The notes beneath the pieces were generated by a model. It saw only the letters and a program-made list of their open reading frames with translations, did not search any database and was not told where the DNA came from. From Verticillium longisporum (Eukaryota > Ascomycota > Sordariomycetes > Glomerellales > Plectosphaerellaceae), in assembly GCA_019188255.1 (NCBI GenBank), contig JAETXT010000010.1, positions 620,001-684,000 of the forward strand: DNA of 64,000 bases, read 5' to 3'. This document shows, piece by piece, positions 42,761-54,429 of this stretch (positions are counted from its first letter, which is position 1; the number at the start of each line of letters is the position of its first letter). A program made the position numbers and the translations under genes.

Positions 42761-44686
42761 ATGAGGCTCAGACGTCTCCTTCCGCTTATGGGCACCTCGT
42801 TGGTGCTCGCGCAAACTCTCGATGACTACGAGTACGTGGTTGTCGGATCTGGGGCTGGAGGAGGGCCGCTGGCCGCCCGGCTTGCCTTGGCAGGACATAA
42901 GACCTTGCTGATCGAGGCCGGAGATGATCAAGGTCTCAGCACCAACTATACCGTGCCATCGTACTCGGCGAGGGCATCGGAAGACGGAGCTATGGCCTGG
43001 GACTTCTTCGTACGGCACTATGCGGACGACGAGAGGCAAGCGAGGGACTTCAAGACCACTTATGAGACGCCAGATGGCAGCCTCTACACTGGACTCGACC
43101 CTCCTCCAGGGTCCAAGATCAAGGGTACCCTATACCCACGGACAGGTACCCTAGGCGGTTGTACTGCCCACAACGCCCTCATCGCGCTGTACCCGTTCCA
43201 GTCCGACTTTGACTACATCGCTCGTTTGACGGGTGATCAATCATGGTCGGCGAAGAACATGCGCAAACACTTTGTCAAGATGGAAAACAACGGCTATCTT
43301 CTACCCCTGATTCCTGGACACGGCTATGACGGGTGGCTCGACACGGAAATGGCACCACTGACCATTCCGTTGGCCGATCCCCAACTTTTGAGCCTCTTCC
43401 TCGGCGGGGCATTCGCCCTCGGCAACCTGACAAAGTCCGTCTTCAACATTGGCAGTCTACTCCTGGGTGACGCGAACGCGGACAATCTCCGTAGAGATAC
43501 AGGGCCCGGGTACTACCAGACCCCAATCTCCTCTGACAACGGCAAGCGCATCGGGCCTCGAGACTTCATCGTCGCTGTGCGTGACGCCAAGAACGGCGAT
43601 GGGAGCAAACGATATCCCCTTGATGTCCGCATGAACTGTCACGTCACCAAGGTTGTATTCGACGAGGCTGAGGACCCGCCGCGTGCGACGGGTGTCGAGT
43701 TCCTGGACGGGCAGTACCTCTACAAGGCAAGCCCGCGTTCTCGCACCGCCGGCGCCGGCAAGCCCGGGTCGGTGAATGCCACGAGGGAGGTTATCATTGC
43801 CGGCGGGACTTACAATTCGCCTCAAATCCTGAAGCTCAGCGGTGTCGGTCCCGCCGACGAGCTCAAGAGGTTCGGCATTCCGGTCGTCGCGGATCTACCC
43901 GGTGTCGGCACGAACCTTCAAGATCATTACGAGGTTGGTGTCGTTGGCAGAGCGCCGGCGGATTTCGCGGCGCTGGAGGGATGCACATTTGGTCGGGGTG
44001 GCCAGGATGACCCCTGCCTCGAGAGGTGGAATAAGCCTGTCCTCGGAAACCGCGGGACATATGCCTCGTCAGGCCTTGGCGTAGCCATGTTATACAAGTC
44101 TTCAGTGGTGGCTGGCGACGACTGGGACACCTTCATCTTTGGAGGGCCTGTGAACTTCCAGGGATACTTCCCAGGGTACAGTTTCAATACGACGTCCGAC
44201 CCTGACCTTTACACATGGGCGATCCTCAAGAGCCACCCCCGCAACACGGCTGGCACGGTGAAGCTCCTCTCCGCCGACCCCCTAGACGTCCCAGAAATTG
44301 TCTACAACTACTTCGACACCGGCAGTGGTGATGCCGACGCCGACATCCAGGCCATCTCGGAGGCTATCGGAGTCGCCCGCGACGCCTTTAAGAGGCAGCT
44401 TGTTCCCGTCGAGGAGAGGCTGCCAGGCAAGGATGTCAACACGGCCGAGGAGGTCGCTACCTACATCAAGGACACAGCTTGGGGCCACCATGCGTCGAGC
44501 ACTTGCCCCATCGGTGCTGACGGCGATCCTATGGCGGTCTTGGATTCCAAGTTCCGCGTGCGTGGTGTGCAGGGGCTTCGTGTCGTCGACGCGTCTGTCT
44601 ATCCCCGGATCCCGGGCACGTTCACAGCCGTTTCGACGTTCATGGCGGCGGAGAAGGCGGCTGAGGACATTTTGAGCGAGCTTTGA
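42761..44686 (+). CDS. Secreted GMC-family FAD oxidoreductase
   Basis: Single exon, 641 residues. Signal peptide at about 1-17. The FAD-binding Rossmann motif is V-V-G-S-G-A-G-G-G-P-L-A-A-R-L-A (27-42) with the ribose-binding Glu in L-I-E-A-G. The second GMC signature is A-G-G-T-Y-N-S-P-Q-I-L-K-L-S-G-V-G-P, and the catalytic His lies in W-G-H-H-A-S-S-T-C-P (about 573-582); the C-terminus has Y-P-R-I-P-G-T-F. The family covers glucose, aryl-alcohol and choline oxidases/dehydrogenases. Secretion and no intron suggest an extracellular alcohol or sugar oxidase that may supply peroxide or reduce quinones. Substrate undetermined. Confidence 0.94.
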   Translation: MRLRRLLPLMGTSLVLAQTLDDYEYVVVGSGAGGGPLAARLALAGHKTLLIEAGDDQGLSTNYTVPSYSARASEDGAMAWDFFVRHYADDERQARDFKTTYETPDGSLYTGLDPPPGSKIKGTLYPRTGTLGGCTAHNALIALYPFQSDFDYIARLTGDQSWSAKNMRKHFVKMENNGYLLPLIPGHGYDGWLDTEMAPLTIPLADPQLLSLFLGGAFALGNLTKSVFNIGSLLLGDANADNLRRDTGPGYYQTPISSDNGKRIGPRDFIVAVRDAKNGDGSKRYPLDVRMNCHVTKVVFDEAEDPPRATGVEFLDGQYLYKASPRSRTAGAGKPGSVNATREVIIAGGTYNSPQILKLSGVGPADELKRFGIPVVADLPGVGTNLQDHYEVGVVGRAPADFAALEGCTFGRGGQDDPCLERWNKPVLGNRGTYASSGLGVAMLYKSSVVAGDDWDTFIFGGPVNFQGYFPGYSFNTTSDPDLYTWAILKSHPRNTAGTVKLLSADPLDVPEIVYNYFDTGSGDADADIQAISEAIGVARDAFKRQLVPVEERLPGKDVNTAEEVATYIKDTAWGHHASSTCPIGADGDPMAVLDSKFRVRGVQGLRVVDASVYPRIPGTFTAVSTFMAAEKAAEDILSEL

Positions 44687-44791
44687 GCGGAGTCATCACG
44701 AAACTCCTACATAATTGGTAATTCTCAATATCGACGTGATTTACGCTGTGCAAATATTTGTATCCTCTCCAACCGCATGCGGTGTTTGTCG

Positions 44792-45988
44792 CTATGAATG
44801 CAGCACGTCTGCCCGCATGACCACGGCAAATGAGGTCCCCTCCCGAATCTTGAACGGCGTGGCACCTCCCACCTTCATGATGGCCTGTATAGCTTGTGAG
44901 TGCACCGTCAGCGAAATGTATTGGCTGTGGTCTGTCGAAAAGATGTCTTCGAGCACGCGCTGCTTCCGTGCAATGTGCTCCTCATCCGACTCGAAGCGAT
45001 CGGCCTTCCAGAGCTCATCCGTCTCTGTGAGGCTTGGCTCAATGATGTACTCTGGGTACGCCTCCTGGATCGAGGTGCGCGTACTCCTGGCGTCGCACGT
45101 GTGGTCCGTCATGCGCTCTCTCAGCAGCTCCTTGACAATAGGGCGGAATGCGTGTCCGCGACTCTCGAGGAGAGGGCCCATGACGAGCTTGCTGGTTTGC
45201 AGGCATCGAGTCAAGGGGCTCGTGTAGAAAGAATGCGGCAGAGGCATCCTGCCGTTGGCAACAGCGTCTTGCCAGATGAGACTCAGTTGCTTGGCCTGGT
45301 TGATGCCCTCCTCGACAAGGGGGGCGTCACGCCAGATGACTGCACCGTCGCCGTCGAGCCGCGACCAGTAGCGCTACCATCAGTCAGTCATCAGAGCTCT
45401 GTCCTGATATTTTCCCCCTTTCAGTGCTCGACTTACATCCCACTCTGGGGTGCCGACCTTGGCCTGCTGGACATTGTGGTAACCTAGGCCGTGCCTTGTG
45501 AGGAACAGCACTTTGTACTTGACGTCGCCTTTGCTCTCGGCGTTGAGACGTGTGACGTTTGTGACGAGACGCTCCCAAGGCGTGCCCGGAATTTCAATCT
45601 CGGGGTACTCGCGGTCGAGGATACCCAGATTCGGTTGCGTTGTCGCCTTGCCTGAGGGATCCTGGGCGGCCACTTGCTCGTAATCGACAAAATAATCAGG
45701 CTGGATCGTGAAGCGATAGCGAGGACCCGCAAACGCCGCCATGTTCCTGATCGCCAAGAAGGCGCAGATGAAGACTGACAGCCAAAAGACGGCTGCGATG
45801 CTCTTCTTCACTGACGTTCTCATGAGGCGTCGTTCGTCCACGGGTGGGATGTGTGAGAGGTTCAAACCGGGCGATCCGGCTGTCAGTCCGGACGACGAAC
45901 AGGACCTGGTTGAAGAAGTGAAGCTGCACAGGCCATGACGAGCATGACTCCGTGGGAGGACAGATGAGGCATGCGTATGACCACTCAT
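44792..45988 (-). CDS. Histidine phosphatase superfamily protein, membrane-anchored
   Basis: Exons 45988-45437 and 45373-44792, 377 residues. The catalytic R-H-G motif is L-F-L-T-R-H-G-L-G-Y-H-N-V; the second catalytic region is Y-T-S-P-L-T-R-C-L-Q-T and the late His is in L-T-V-H-S-Q-A-I-Q-A-I. It belongs with phosphoglycerate-mutase-like fungal proteins. One hydrophobic helix (about 65-80) suggests a type II anchor with the catalytic domain in the lumen or outside. Two starts are possible: 45988 (longest) or 45823, seven codons before the hydrophobic segment. Substrate unknown. Convergent with the GMC gene (105 bp apart). Confidence 0.88.
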
Positions 45989-46146
45989 TTAGCACGAACG
46001 AGGGTAGCATCTCCACTGAGCCGGGCTGTGCTCTGTTAGTGTCCAGATTGGCTTCCAGGCCACGTCCCCGATGAGATTAGGCTAGGTGTCCATTGCGGGC
46101 GGGCAGTATTGGCATTTCGCGGCCTTTGATTGCTCCAGATTGCTAC

Positions 46147-47602
46147 CTAATCTGCCCCTGAAGCATATTTGTCCAGGACCGCGCCCACGTAGAGATCCAC
46201 GTCCTTGAGGTCGATGAACCCATGCACGGCCAGCAGCTCGACAGCCGACCTCGCATTCGCCCGCGACTTGACGCGCTCGTTCAGGTACCAGTAGATCCTC
46301 GCCAGCGAATCGTAGTGCTCTGTCATGAGCGGCTGCAGCCCTTCTGTCTCGAGGAGCTCGAGGATGGACTCGATGAGCTTGATGGCGCCGTGGATCTTGC
46401 CTCGCCCCAGAAAGTCGAGGACTTGGGCCTGGAGATCTTCGACTTTGCTGCGACGCGCGTCCGATGCCGCGATGACGTCGGGCGCGGCAGTGCACATTTC
46501 GCAGGTGCATTTGAAGCCCCAGTCGGCCAGCGTGCTCTGCCGCTGACTGTGCGTCAGACCAAATGGGGCGTCTGCGAGTTTTCGCGCTGTCAGTTGTGTT
46601 TTCAAGAGATGCGTCTCGGGAAGGGACGCACAGCTTATGGTGATCTCTTCCGCTGGATGAATGTCGCGGAATGCCACTATGGTCGCTCCGAAACTCCTCT
46701 TAGAAAATCTCATGAAAGAGCTACATTGCCACTGTCAGTCCATCTGGGAGAACGATTAACACGAGAGGCTAACTTAGGTTTGCAGGCATGATTAACTCTC
46801 TACGTTGGATTAGTTCGAATAAGGTTTGAAACAAGATTTCCTTGATACTGACCGATATCTTGGGGAACATGCCCATATGCGGCACCCCGGAAATGTCGAG
46901 GTTGAAAGAGTTCGTCCTCATGACATCCTCGACAATGTCAGACTGGTGACCCGGGTTGCTTCGACCCAGCGACAGCAAAGCATGTGGGTTTCGAAGCCTC
47001 TCGGCAGCCGTGTGAAGCTGGTCGTAGCCGTCCTGCTGCCTCACCGAGGCGGTGAACTGGAAGTTGACAAACAGGACAGCGTAGTCGCTCATGAAGACAT
47101 CGTACTTCTTGATGAGCCGCGTCGCCACGACGCCTTTCCCTTTGCCTGGCAGATCCACAACTTCATAGGGGGGGTCGTCCTCCAGTTTTTGCCAATGCTC
47201 CAAGTTGGGAGCGCCGACGGAGGAGAAGGATGGATCTTGGAGCGTGTCGATGTTGGCGGCCGCTATCTCGGGTGTTGTGATCAGACTGAAGCCGTGCGGA
47301 CCGTGGCCGGCGTCCGTGTACGTGCAGAACTTTACCTTTGGGTCGTTGGCAGCCTCGACGCAAGACGGTCGATGAGTCCATGGCGCCCAGCTCTCAGGTC
47401 GAGGGCCGGCCGTATCATCGACGGCAAGCGGCGATGTGTTTCGTGACGCCCATTGTATGGAGCCGGGAAGATGCGCCAGGCATTCGCCCAGCCGTGATGG
47501 CCCGCCAGGAGGCCCGCCAGTATCGGTTGCACTGACGAGGAGCCCCATGCCGGCCAGGAGCAGAGCGGTCGACGTGGAGATGGAGCGCAGTCGATCGGTC
47601 AT
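46147..47602 (-). CDS. SET-domain protein with N-terminal hydrophobic leader
   Basis: Exons 47602-46853, 46799-46774 and 46720-46147; 449 residues. The middle exon is only 26 nt and, with its neighbours, encodes R-V-N-H-A-C-K-P-N, the SET substrate/cofactor-site motif (251-259); a post-SET-like C-T-C-E-M-C follows. Start of the SET domain is P-G-K-G-K-G-V-V-A-T-R (about 150-160). Such proteins (SMYD/SET5-like and fungal lineage-specific groups) transfer methyl to Lys. The N-terminus (S-T-A-L-L-L-A-G-M-G-L-L-V-S-A) looks like a signal peptide, odd for a methyltransferase usually found in cytosol or nucleus; this leader is also seen in some fungal homologues as I recall, but unproven. C-terminal part is helical/TPR-like. 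Confidence 0.88.
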
Positions 47603-49631
47603 CTTGATATCATTCTTCAGGCCATCTGAAGTCGATCATTCGAAGACTGGCTACGTGAACAAACATTAGGACAGCTAGCGGCTACGACAAATAGTGCAGA
47701 AGTTGGTCTTCGGAGCCACGAGGGCCGCATGGCACGGACGGTCGTGTTACAGAAGGGGCCAGCCTGTCTCCATCCGCGTTTAGGCTATGGTGCCCCTGTG
47801 GAGAAGGCCAAGCTTCCTACATCGAGCGTGTTGGTGTTCCACGCTGCATCGCGAACTTGACGATAAATAGGTACCTCTGGGGAGGCGGCACGTTTGCAAG
47901 TCAACCCTGCTGTCTTCAAGTTTTTAAGATCAACCGTTAAAAAAAATGCAGCACACTTTCAGTAGTCGCGGCAGAGTAGGCTCAAGGGGAAATTTCGTTG
48001 CTGGCAGAATTTCTCAGCACTTGCAAGCCGTGGTCATTTGGGAGCATTCGTACCAACATGAAGGCGTCACCACCAGCATGAGCACAGTCAACCTCCTCGT
48101 TGTAAAACTAAAACATGACTGTTTCCACCTAGGGATTCGAACACGATAACGCCATGCACGGCAAACAGAGCGCAATAGTGAGGCAAAAGTATAGGCCCAG
48201 CTCGTGCGCTCCGTCAAAACCCTCCGAAAGGCCGGTTGCTTGATTAGCCACGACCTTTCCCGATTAGCAGTCGAGATTGTCAAGTGACATTACGATGTCA
48301 CATTCCCAACGAGTGCACAGTGATGCATCCCCAACCACTGACGTCTAATATCGTCGCAGCCAGGCCCAGCGTTGACACCGTTGCTGGTCTGCGCAACAAG
48401 CTGAGCCTGGAGTCCGACGTTACTTAAGATGAGTACATGTACATGTATGGCAGGAGACTATCATCGTGGCATGCGCTGTCGTGTATTGGTGATTAGCAGG
48501 TACCCTAGGCTCTCTGCTACTCTGCCATGCAACCTTGGGTGCTGGATGGAATGTTAGCGGGACGGGCACTCGAGCAGGCCGGCACTTCCTCTCGATAGCG
48601 CCGGTAGCCACCTTCGCACAAGAGACTCCTCGTAGCAGATTGAATGTACAGGTATCTGGGCCAACTACGCCGAAAGTAGCAGGGTAAATGGTGGAGGAGA
48701 CGGGACAGGTTCTTCAGCTATGTTGGTTGGATCTGATCAAGATAATGCGGAGGGAGTAATTGGCAACCAGACGGACGAAGGGCGCAGCTGAAACCAAGGG
48801 ACATGAAACTGCACTGCTATCCAGGGAGTGATAGTCAGGGGATATTCGACGTCGTCACACGTGGTGGTTGTCCAGCATGACAGACGGACGGGGGAGAACC
48901 TGGCGATGCGGTTCGGTGATTTGCCCTCTTGGCCATTTACAGCCTGCTGGATCTTTTCCCTCAGTGGAGTACACAGTGGACTACAATTGGACGTCATGAC
49001 GCCGAGCCGTGGTAAAAGAGCCGCTGGAATGAAGGGGTTGCATTGCCGTCTCTAGAGCTCCCTGGGGAAATCGTTCGTCGAACTCAACCCGCCGGGGATT
49101 AAGTTGATCTGGTGCCATAAGACGAACCTGGTCAAAACGTCAGGTATGGCCCCAATATATCGCCAATCGATCCTCCCGAATATCTCACCCCCTGGACAAT
49201 CCCACTCGCGCGCGCGACCGCTGGCATTGTTCAATAATGGTTCCTCGGGCCATGGATGACGAATAACCCCCAATGTCTCACATCTCACGCATAGCCGCTG
49301 AGATGAGATGCTGTTCCCCTGAGCGATCGCGGCTCATCCATTCTTCACCATCGGTAGTCCCGTTTAAGCCTGAGACCTGAGCTCTCCCTCTGTTCGCGCG
49401 CCTGCGCTCCCACGCTCTGGACCGTGTAAAGTGGCCGGCGCACGAGAGCGCAGTTGCCCTCGCGATGAGAATCATTCCAGGTCGGTAGAGGTCCATGGTG
49501 TTTAAATGCAGCGACAGTCCTCAGAGAAGGAGGGAGGGGAAAAGACTTGTGCACAAGCAGCCTACTGCAACCCTGTTACCACTTTTCTTCCGTCTCAAGA
49601 TTCACGCAGCCGGCTGCGTTCTTTCGTCGAG
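47603..49631. other. Long intergenic region, nothing recognised
   Basis: Two kilobases between the divergent SET and aspartic protease genes. No frame with domain features on either strand and no repeat of note. Confidence 0.5.
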
Positions 49632-50983
49632 ATGCATTATCTCACGTACCTCAACTGCCTCGCGGCGGTAGCGGCGGCGTCACCTCTGGCCGTCGCCGAG
49701 CCGGCCAACATCGACGGCAGCACCTTCACGCTACGACAGGTCGAAAACAAGGACTTTGCCGGACAGACGGGTCTCGACGAGTTGGTGTGGGCGTATATCA
49801 AGTACAACGCCGAGCTGCCTGCCAAGGTGCGCGAGGCCATTGTCATCGGCAAGCACGTCAACGCTCGGTTCAAGGGGCTCGTACAACGAGGTGAGCATCT
49901 CGAAACCCACAAGGCAAAAAAATACTCTTCCTAACAGAAGCAGGAACAACAGACGACAAATCAGCGTCGTTCGGTACGGTGCAGGCATTCCCGCCGCGCA
50001 ACGTGGACATTCAGTACGTCGTGCCGGTGCAGATCGGGTCGCCGCCGCAGACGGTGTTCCTGAACCTCGACACAGGGTCCGGCGATCTCTGGACATTCTC
50101 GTCCGAGACACCAGAGTGGCAGCGCGGCGATCACCGCATCTACAGCCCTGAGCTGTCCAACACGTCGGTGCTGCAAGACGGACTCACGTGGCGCATCACA
50201 TACGGCGACGGGTCGGGCGCCTCGGGCAACGTGTACAACGACCGCGTGGCGCTGGGCAAGACGTCGTTCGCGGCGCAGGCGATCGAGTCGGCGTCGCAAG
50301 TGTCACCGTCGTTCACGCGCGACTCGTTCGCGTCGGGCATCCTGGGCCTCGGGTTTGGGCGTGGTAACACGGTCAAGCCGCGGCCGGTCAAGACGTACTT
50401 TGAGAATGTCATGCCGGCGCTCGCATCGCCCGTCTTCACGTCCAACCTGCAGGCGGGGCGGCCGGGCAACTACAACTTTGGGTTCGTCGCGCGCAATGAG
50501 TACACGGGACGCATCGGGTACACGCCAGTGACAAAGCGCAACCCGTACTGGGAGATCAAGGTCGACGGCACGCAGATTGGCGGCGGCGAGTACAACAAGA
50601 CGACGACGCTCGACCGCGTCATTGTCGACACGGGCACGACGCTGCTCATGCTGCCGGACGAGCACGTCGACGCCTACTACGACCAGGTCGAGGGGGCGCG
50701 GTTCAGCCCGTCGTGGGCGGCGTATCTGTTCCCCTGCGACGCCACGCTGCCCGACTGGACGTTTGGCCTCGGCGACTATCGTGGCAAACTGCCGGGCCGG
50801 TATGTGCGGTATAACCAGGTCAACGAGACGCATTGCTTCGGCGGCATCCAGAGCTCGGCTGGTATCCCGTTCGCCATCTTTGGCGCTGCGCTACTGAAGG
50901 CACAGTTTGCCGTTTTCGACTATGTGGAGGCCGACCGCGAGGTGCAGCCGAGGGTTGGGTTCGCGAATAAGCCGTTGAGGTAA
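49632..50983 (+). CDS. Secreted pepsin-like aspartic protease (A1 family)
   Basis: Exons 49632-49890 and 49944-50983, 432 residues. Signal peptide about 1-22, a pro-region to about 97, then the mature enzyme. Catalytic aspartates are Asp129 in L-D-T-G-S-G and Asp315 in V-D-T-G-T-T; the flap Tyr is in I-T-Y-G-D-G-S (about 174) and the pair C-D-A-T ... H-C-F-G forms the C-lobe disulfide. Close in plan to endothiapepsin/penicillopepsin-type acid proteases. The intron is 53 bp (gtgagc to gcag). Codon usage is strongly G/C-ending, suggesting high expression. Acts outside the cell in acid conditions. Confidence 0.94.
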
Positions 50984-51868
50984 CGTGTTCGGGGCTGTTT
51001 CTTTTGTCTGGAAGGAGGTTTTTTATCTTGAGGAAGGAGAATAATATAGAGCTTGGCTGGATGATGCCTGGCGCGCGGATAATTTCGAAGAGACGGAGAC
51101 AGGGTCAGACGAGGCTGGGCCTGGTGAGCCGTTTGGCACCATCATGGGGACTCGGGCGGGATGGATACAGTATAGCGTCTTCTTTGTCTGTCATCATTGC
51201 CGATAGTAGGCCCTCATAGTTAGCGAATCTGATTTCGATTGATAGAAAGCCGTGGTGCGTTGACGGGGCATAAGCCGTGCTGAAGATGCCCGTGGCGATG
51301 ATGGCGACTCGAGTGTTGTGGTAGCTGCCAAATCGATAACGTTAACCTAGCCCACCCCTGACGATGCTCCTCGTTCTTAAGCCAGTAGCTTAGCAGAAGA
51401 TCGTATCTTCAGCAACCCAAAAAAAAAAACGCAAACAAATCACCGGACTCATCAAGACGTTGCATCATCGCGAGTCCATCAGTGCTGTTACTGGCTAATT
51501 CGAATGAATCCCGTGTCGAGCAAGTCCAGATAGACTAATCCTACTGGTTCGGTGATACCGGGGCTGTGTGGTTGTACTTCATATAACAACACTCCCTCAT
51601 AGGACGGCGAAAGGCGAGGCAGAGAAAGACCAAGCCAGACGGGCAAAGACGGGCCTGGCCCTCCTCACTTCCACGTGCCAATGGCAAGCATCTACGAAGC
51701 AGCCTTACGCTGGCAGGCTCCCTCCCATGGACAGGAGCCTGATGTACCAAATGAGGGGTCGTACCGAATCCCAACTCCAGAAACTTCTCCCGATCAACCA
51801 TCGCAGGCACCTTGGTCTCAGAAGACATCATTTCAACCCAGAAACATCACTTCGAATCTGAAGACATC
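50984..51868. other. Intergenic, nothing recognised
   Basis: Holds the protease 3' region, a ten-A run (about 51420) and the upstream region of the NLR gene. Confidence 0.5.
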
Positions 51869-54429
51869 ATGGAGGTCCTCGGAGCCGCTGCCAGTCTTGG
51901 TGCCGTCATTGACCTTTCCGCAAAAGTCGCAACGCTGTGTGTTCAATACGCCGAGGCCGTGGCTAACGCCCGAGAGGACATCCGCCGTCTTCAAAACCAG
52001 GTCAGCCAACTAGGAGTCGTCCTTCAGCATGCAAAGGAAAAGCGCCTCGCAGAGGGGCCCAGAGCGGAATTGCTCGTGGTATCTCGAAAGCTTACCAGCA
52101 CAATTGCCGAATGTACTGGCGACCTTCGGAACTGGAGAAGAAGCTTTCCCCCAACCCCGCACGTCGGTTCATGCGGCGTGTAGGCTTTCGAGCTTTGAAG
52201 TGGCCCTTCATGAGCCAAGAGGTCAATCGACTTCTCTCCAGTCTTGAGCGCTATGAGAAAACCGTTCTGCTCGGGCTCCAGCTAGATCAGACGTACGGAC
52301 CACGATGTCTCACTCTGCTTCATATGAACGAGACTGACTGTTCTATCAGGACTATGATCTCTGAAATTCACGAGGGTGTCAGGAATCTAGCTTCCCAAGC
52401 GACGGAAGACGTTTCGATTTCCCGCAAGCCTCATTATGTGTTGCCATTTACGCTTAATCCAGATTACATTCACCGATCCGCTCTATGGGATTGGATCAGA
52501 CATCAATACACACAGCCCCCCCGACGGATGGCCCTACTCGGCATGGGAGGCTTCGGGTACTTCTCCTACTCTTATTTTCGAGACGAAGGCTAACAGAGCA
52601 ATAGGAAATCCCAACTAGCAATCCATTTCGCACACCAGGTTCACTCTGACTCACCCGACACCAGCATATTCTGGGTGCGTGGCAACAACAAGGAGACATT
52701 TGAACAGTCCTACCGCACCCTTGCAGACGTTCTTGCGCTGCCTCGCCGAAACGAACCCCAGGTCAATGTGATGGCGCTGGTCCGCGATTGTCTACAAAGC
52801 AGTGATGTCAGCGCATGGTTCATGGTTGTCGACAACGCCGATGACGTTAGCGTTTTCTTTGCAAAGGACGACCAAGATCATGAACCAATGGCTTCATACA
52901 TGTCCAAGACAGCCAAGGGCAAAATCCTGATCACATCGCGCAGTCTAGACGCCGCAGAGAAACTTACCGGTGGCGACAGCACAATACTCCGGATCCCATA
53001 TATGGAGGAAGAGCAGGCGCTACACCTTTTGCGAAAGAAGCTTCATCAAGAGGTGGACGAGGCTACTGCGAGCAACCTTTTGCGCGCCCTTAACTATATC
53101 CCCTTGGCAGTGAACCAAGCCGCAGCCTACATCAACAGGCGGAGCCCGCTAGAGACCCCCGAGTCGTACCTGGACAAATTTCGCCGGAGCGAAAAACAAA
53201 GAGACGGGTTGCTTCGCATTGATGGAGGGGATCTCGGACGGCCCGATGACGCGTCTAATTCCATCGTCTTGACGTGGCAGGTGACCTTCGAGCAGATCAG
53301 GCGGGAGAAGCCCAGGGCAGCCAACCTCCTGTCTCTCATGAACTGCTTTCAAGCCCAGAAAATACCGGAGAACATGCTACATGGCTATGAGGACGTTGCC
53401 AGTCAAGGGGAAGTCGGTAGCAAGGGAAGCGGCAAATGTCTGGACACCTATACCGACACCGACGCCAACACAGACGAAGTCGACACACGAGGAAACTTCG
53501 AAAACGACATTGATGTACTGCGGGGCTACTCACTCATTGCACCAACAGCGCCAGGGCTCTACGAGATGCACTCTCTGGTCCAGTTCTGCACCCGTTTGTG
53601 GATCTCAGAATTCGGGGACCGGAGGCGGTGGGCGAAGCTCTTCATCCAGGTGGCAGCTGAACATTTCCCTGATGGTGGATATGAGAAATTTAGAGAGTGT
53701 CAACGGCTGCTGCCCCACGTTGAGGCTGTCGTGGCGAGTAAACCCAAGCTGGAAGGTGACCTCCCGGCGTGGAGCAGATTACTAACGAAAGTTTCGGATT
53801 ATATGATAGACATAGGTGACTTTGCCAGAGCGGAAGAGATGTTGAAGAAAGCTATCCAGGTACTAGAAGATGCCTTGGAGGCTGGCCATCCCTCCACCCT
53901 TGAAAGTCAAGCCATGCTATCAAAAAGCTTTAGATTTCAAAGGCGGTACGATGAGGCTGAGAGGCTAGACCTAAAGGTACTAAAGACTCAGAAGGCGAAG
54001 TTGGGAATCGATCATCCCGCTACGCTAGCTAGTATGTATGCTCTAGCCGTAACGTTCTTTGGACAAGACCGGTACGAGGAGGCCGGGAAGCTACAGCAAG
54101 AGGTATTAGAGGCTCATAAGGCGAAGTTGGCACCCGATCATCCCGCTATGCTAGCTAGTATGCATGATCTAGCCGTAACGTTCAATAGGCAAAGCCGGTA
54201 CGAGGAGGCCGGGAAGCTACAGCAAGAGGTATTAGAGGCTCATAAGGCGAAGTTAGGACCCGATCATCCCGTTACGCTAGTTAGTATGCATGATCTAGCG
54301 GTTACCTGGATAAAAATAGGCCGGCACCAGGATGCTCTTATTCTGCTGCAGGACTACGTTTCCTTAGAACAGAAGAAGTTTGGTCCTACACATCCAGATA
54401 CCCAGGGTTTAGTCAAGCTTAACCCTTAG
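51869..54429 (+). CDS. STAND/NLR protein: fungal N-terminal death-type domain, NB-ARC, TPR
   Basis: The N-terminal helical domain starts M-E-V-L-G-A-A-A-S-L-G-A-V-I-D-L, typical of the SesA-like N-termini of fungal STAND proteins. An intron at 52557-52604 (48 bp) creates Walker A G-M-G-G-F-G-K-S; Walker B is W-F-M-V-V-D-N-A-D-D, followed by an R-S sensor segment. The C-terminus has TPR repeats of 42 residues, two nearly identical. Between about 52079 and 52137 the frame changes. Either a 59-bp intron 52079-52137 (GTATCT to GGAG, no clear branch) is removed, giving 817 residues, or one base is missing at about 52130-52133 in a frame that looks coding on both sides (about 837 residues). Fungal NLRs sense non-self and trigger cell death. 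Stop at 54427-54429. Confidence 0.85.
54070..54321 (+). repeat. 126-bp tandem TPR repeat in the NLR gene
   Basis: Units start at 54070 and 54196; they are almost identical in DNA (about 58 of the first 60 bases or better by eye), with a more diverged unit before (from about 53944) and after. Each encodes one 42-residue TPR. Confidence 0.85.
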
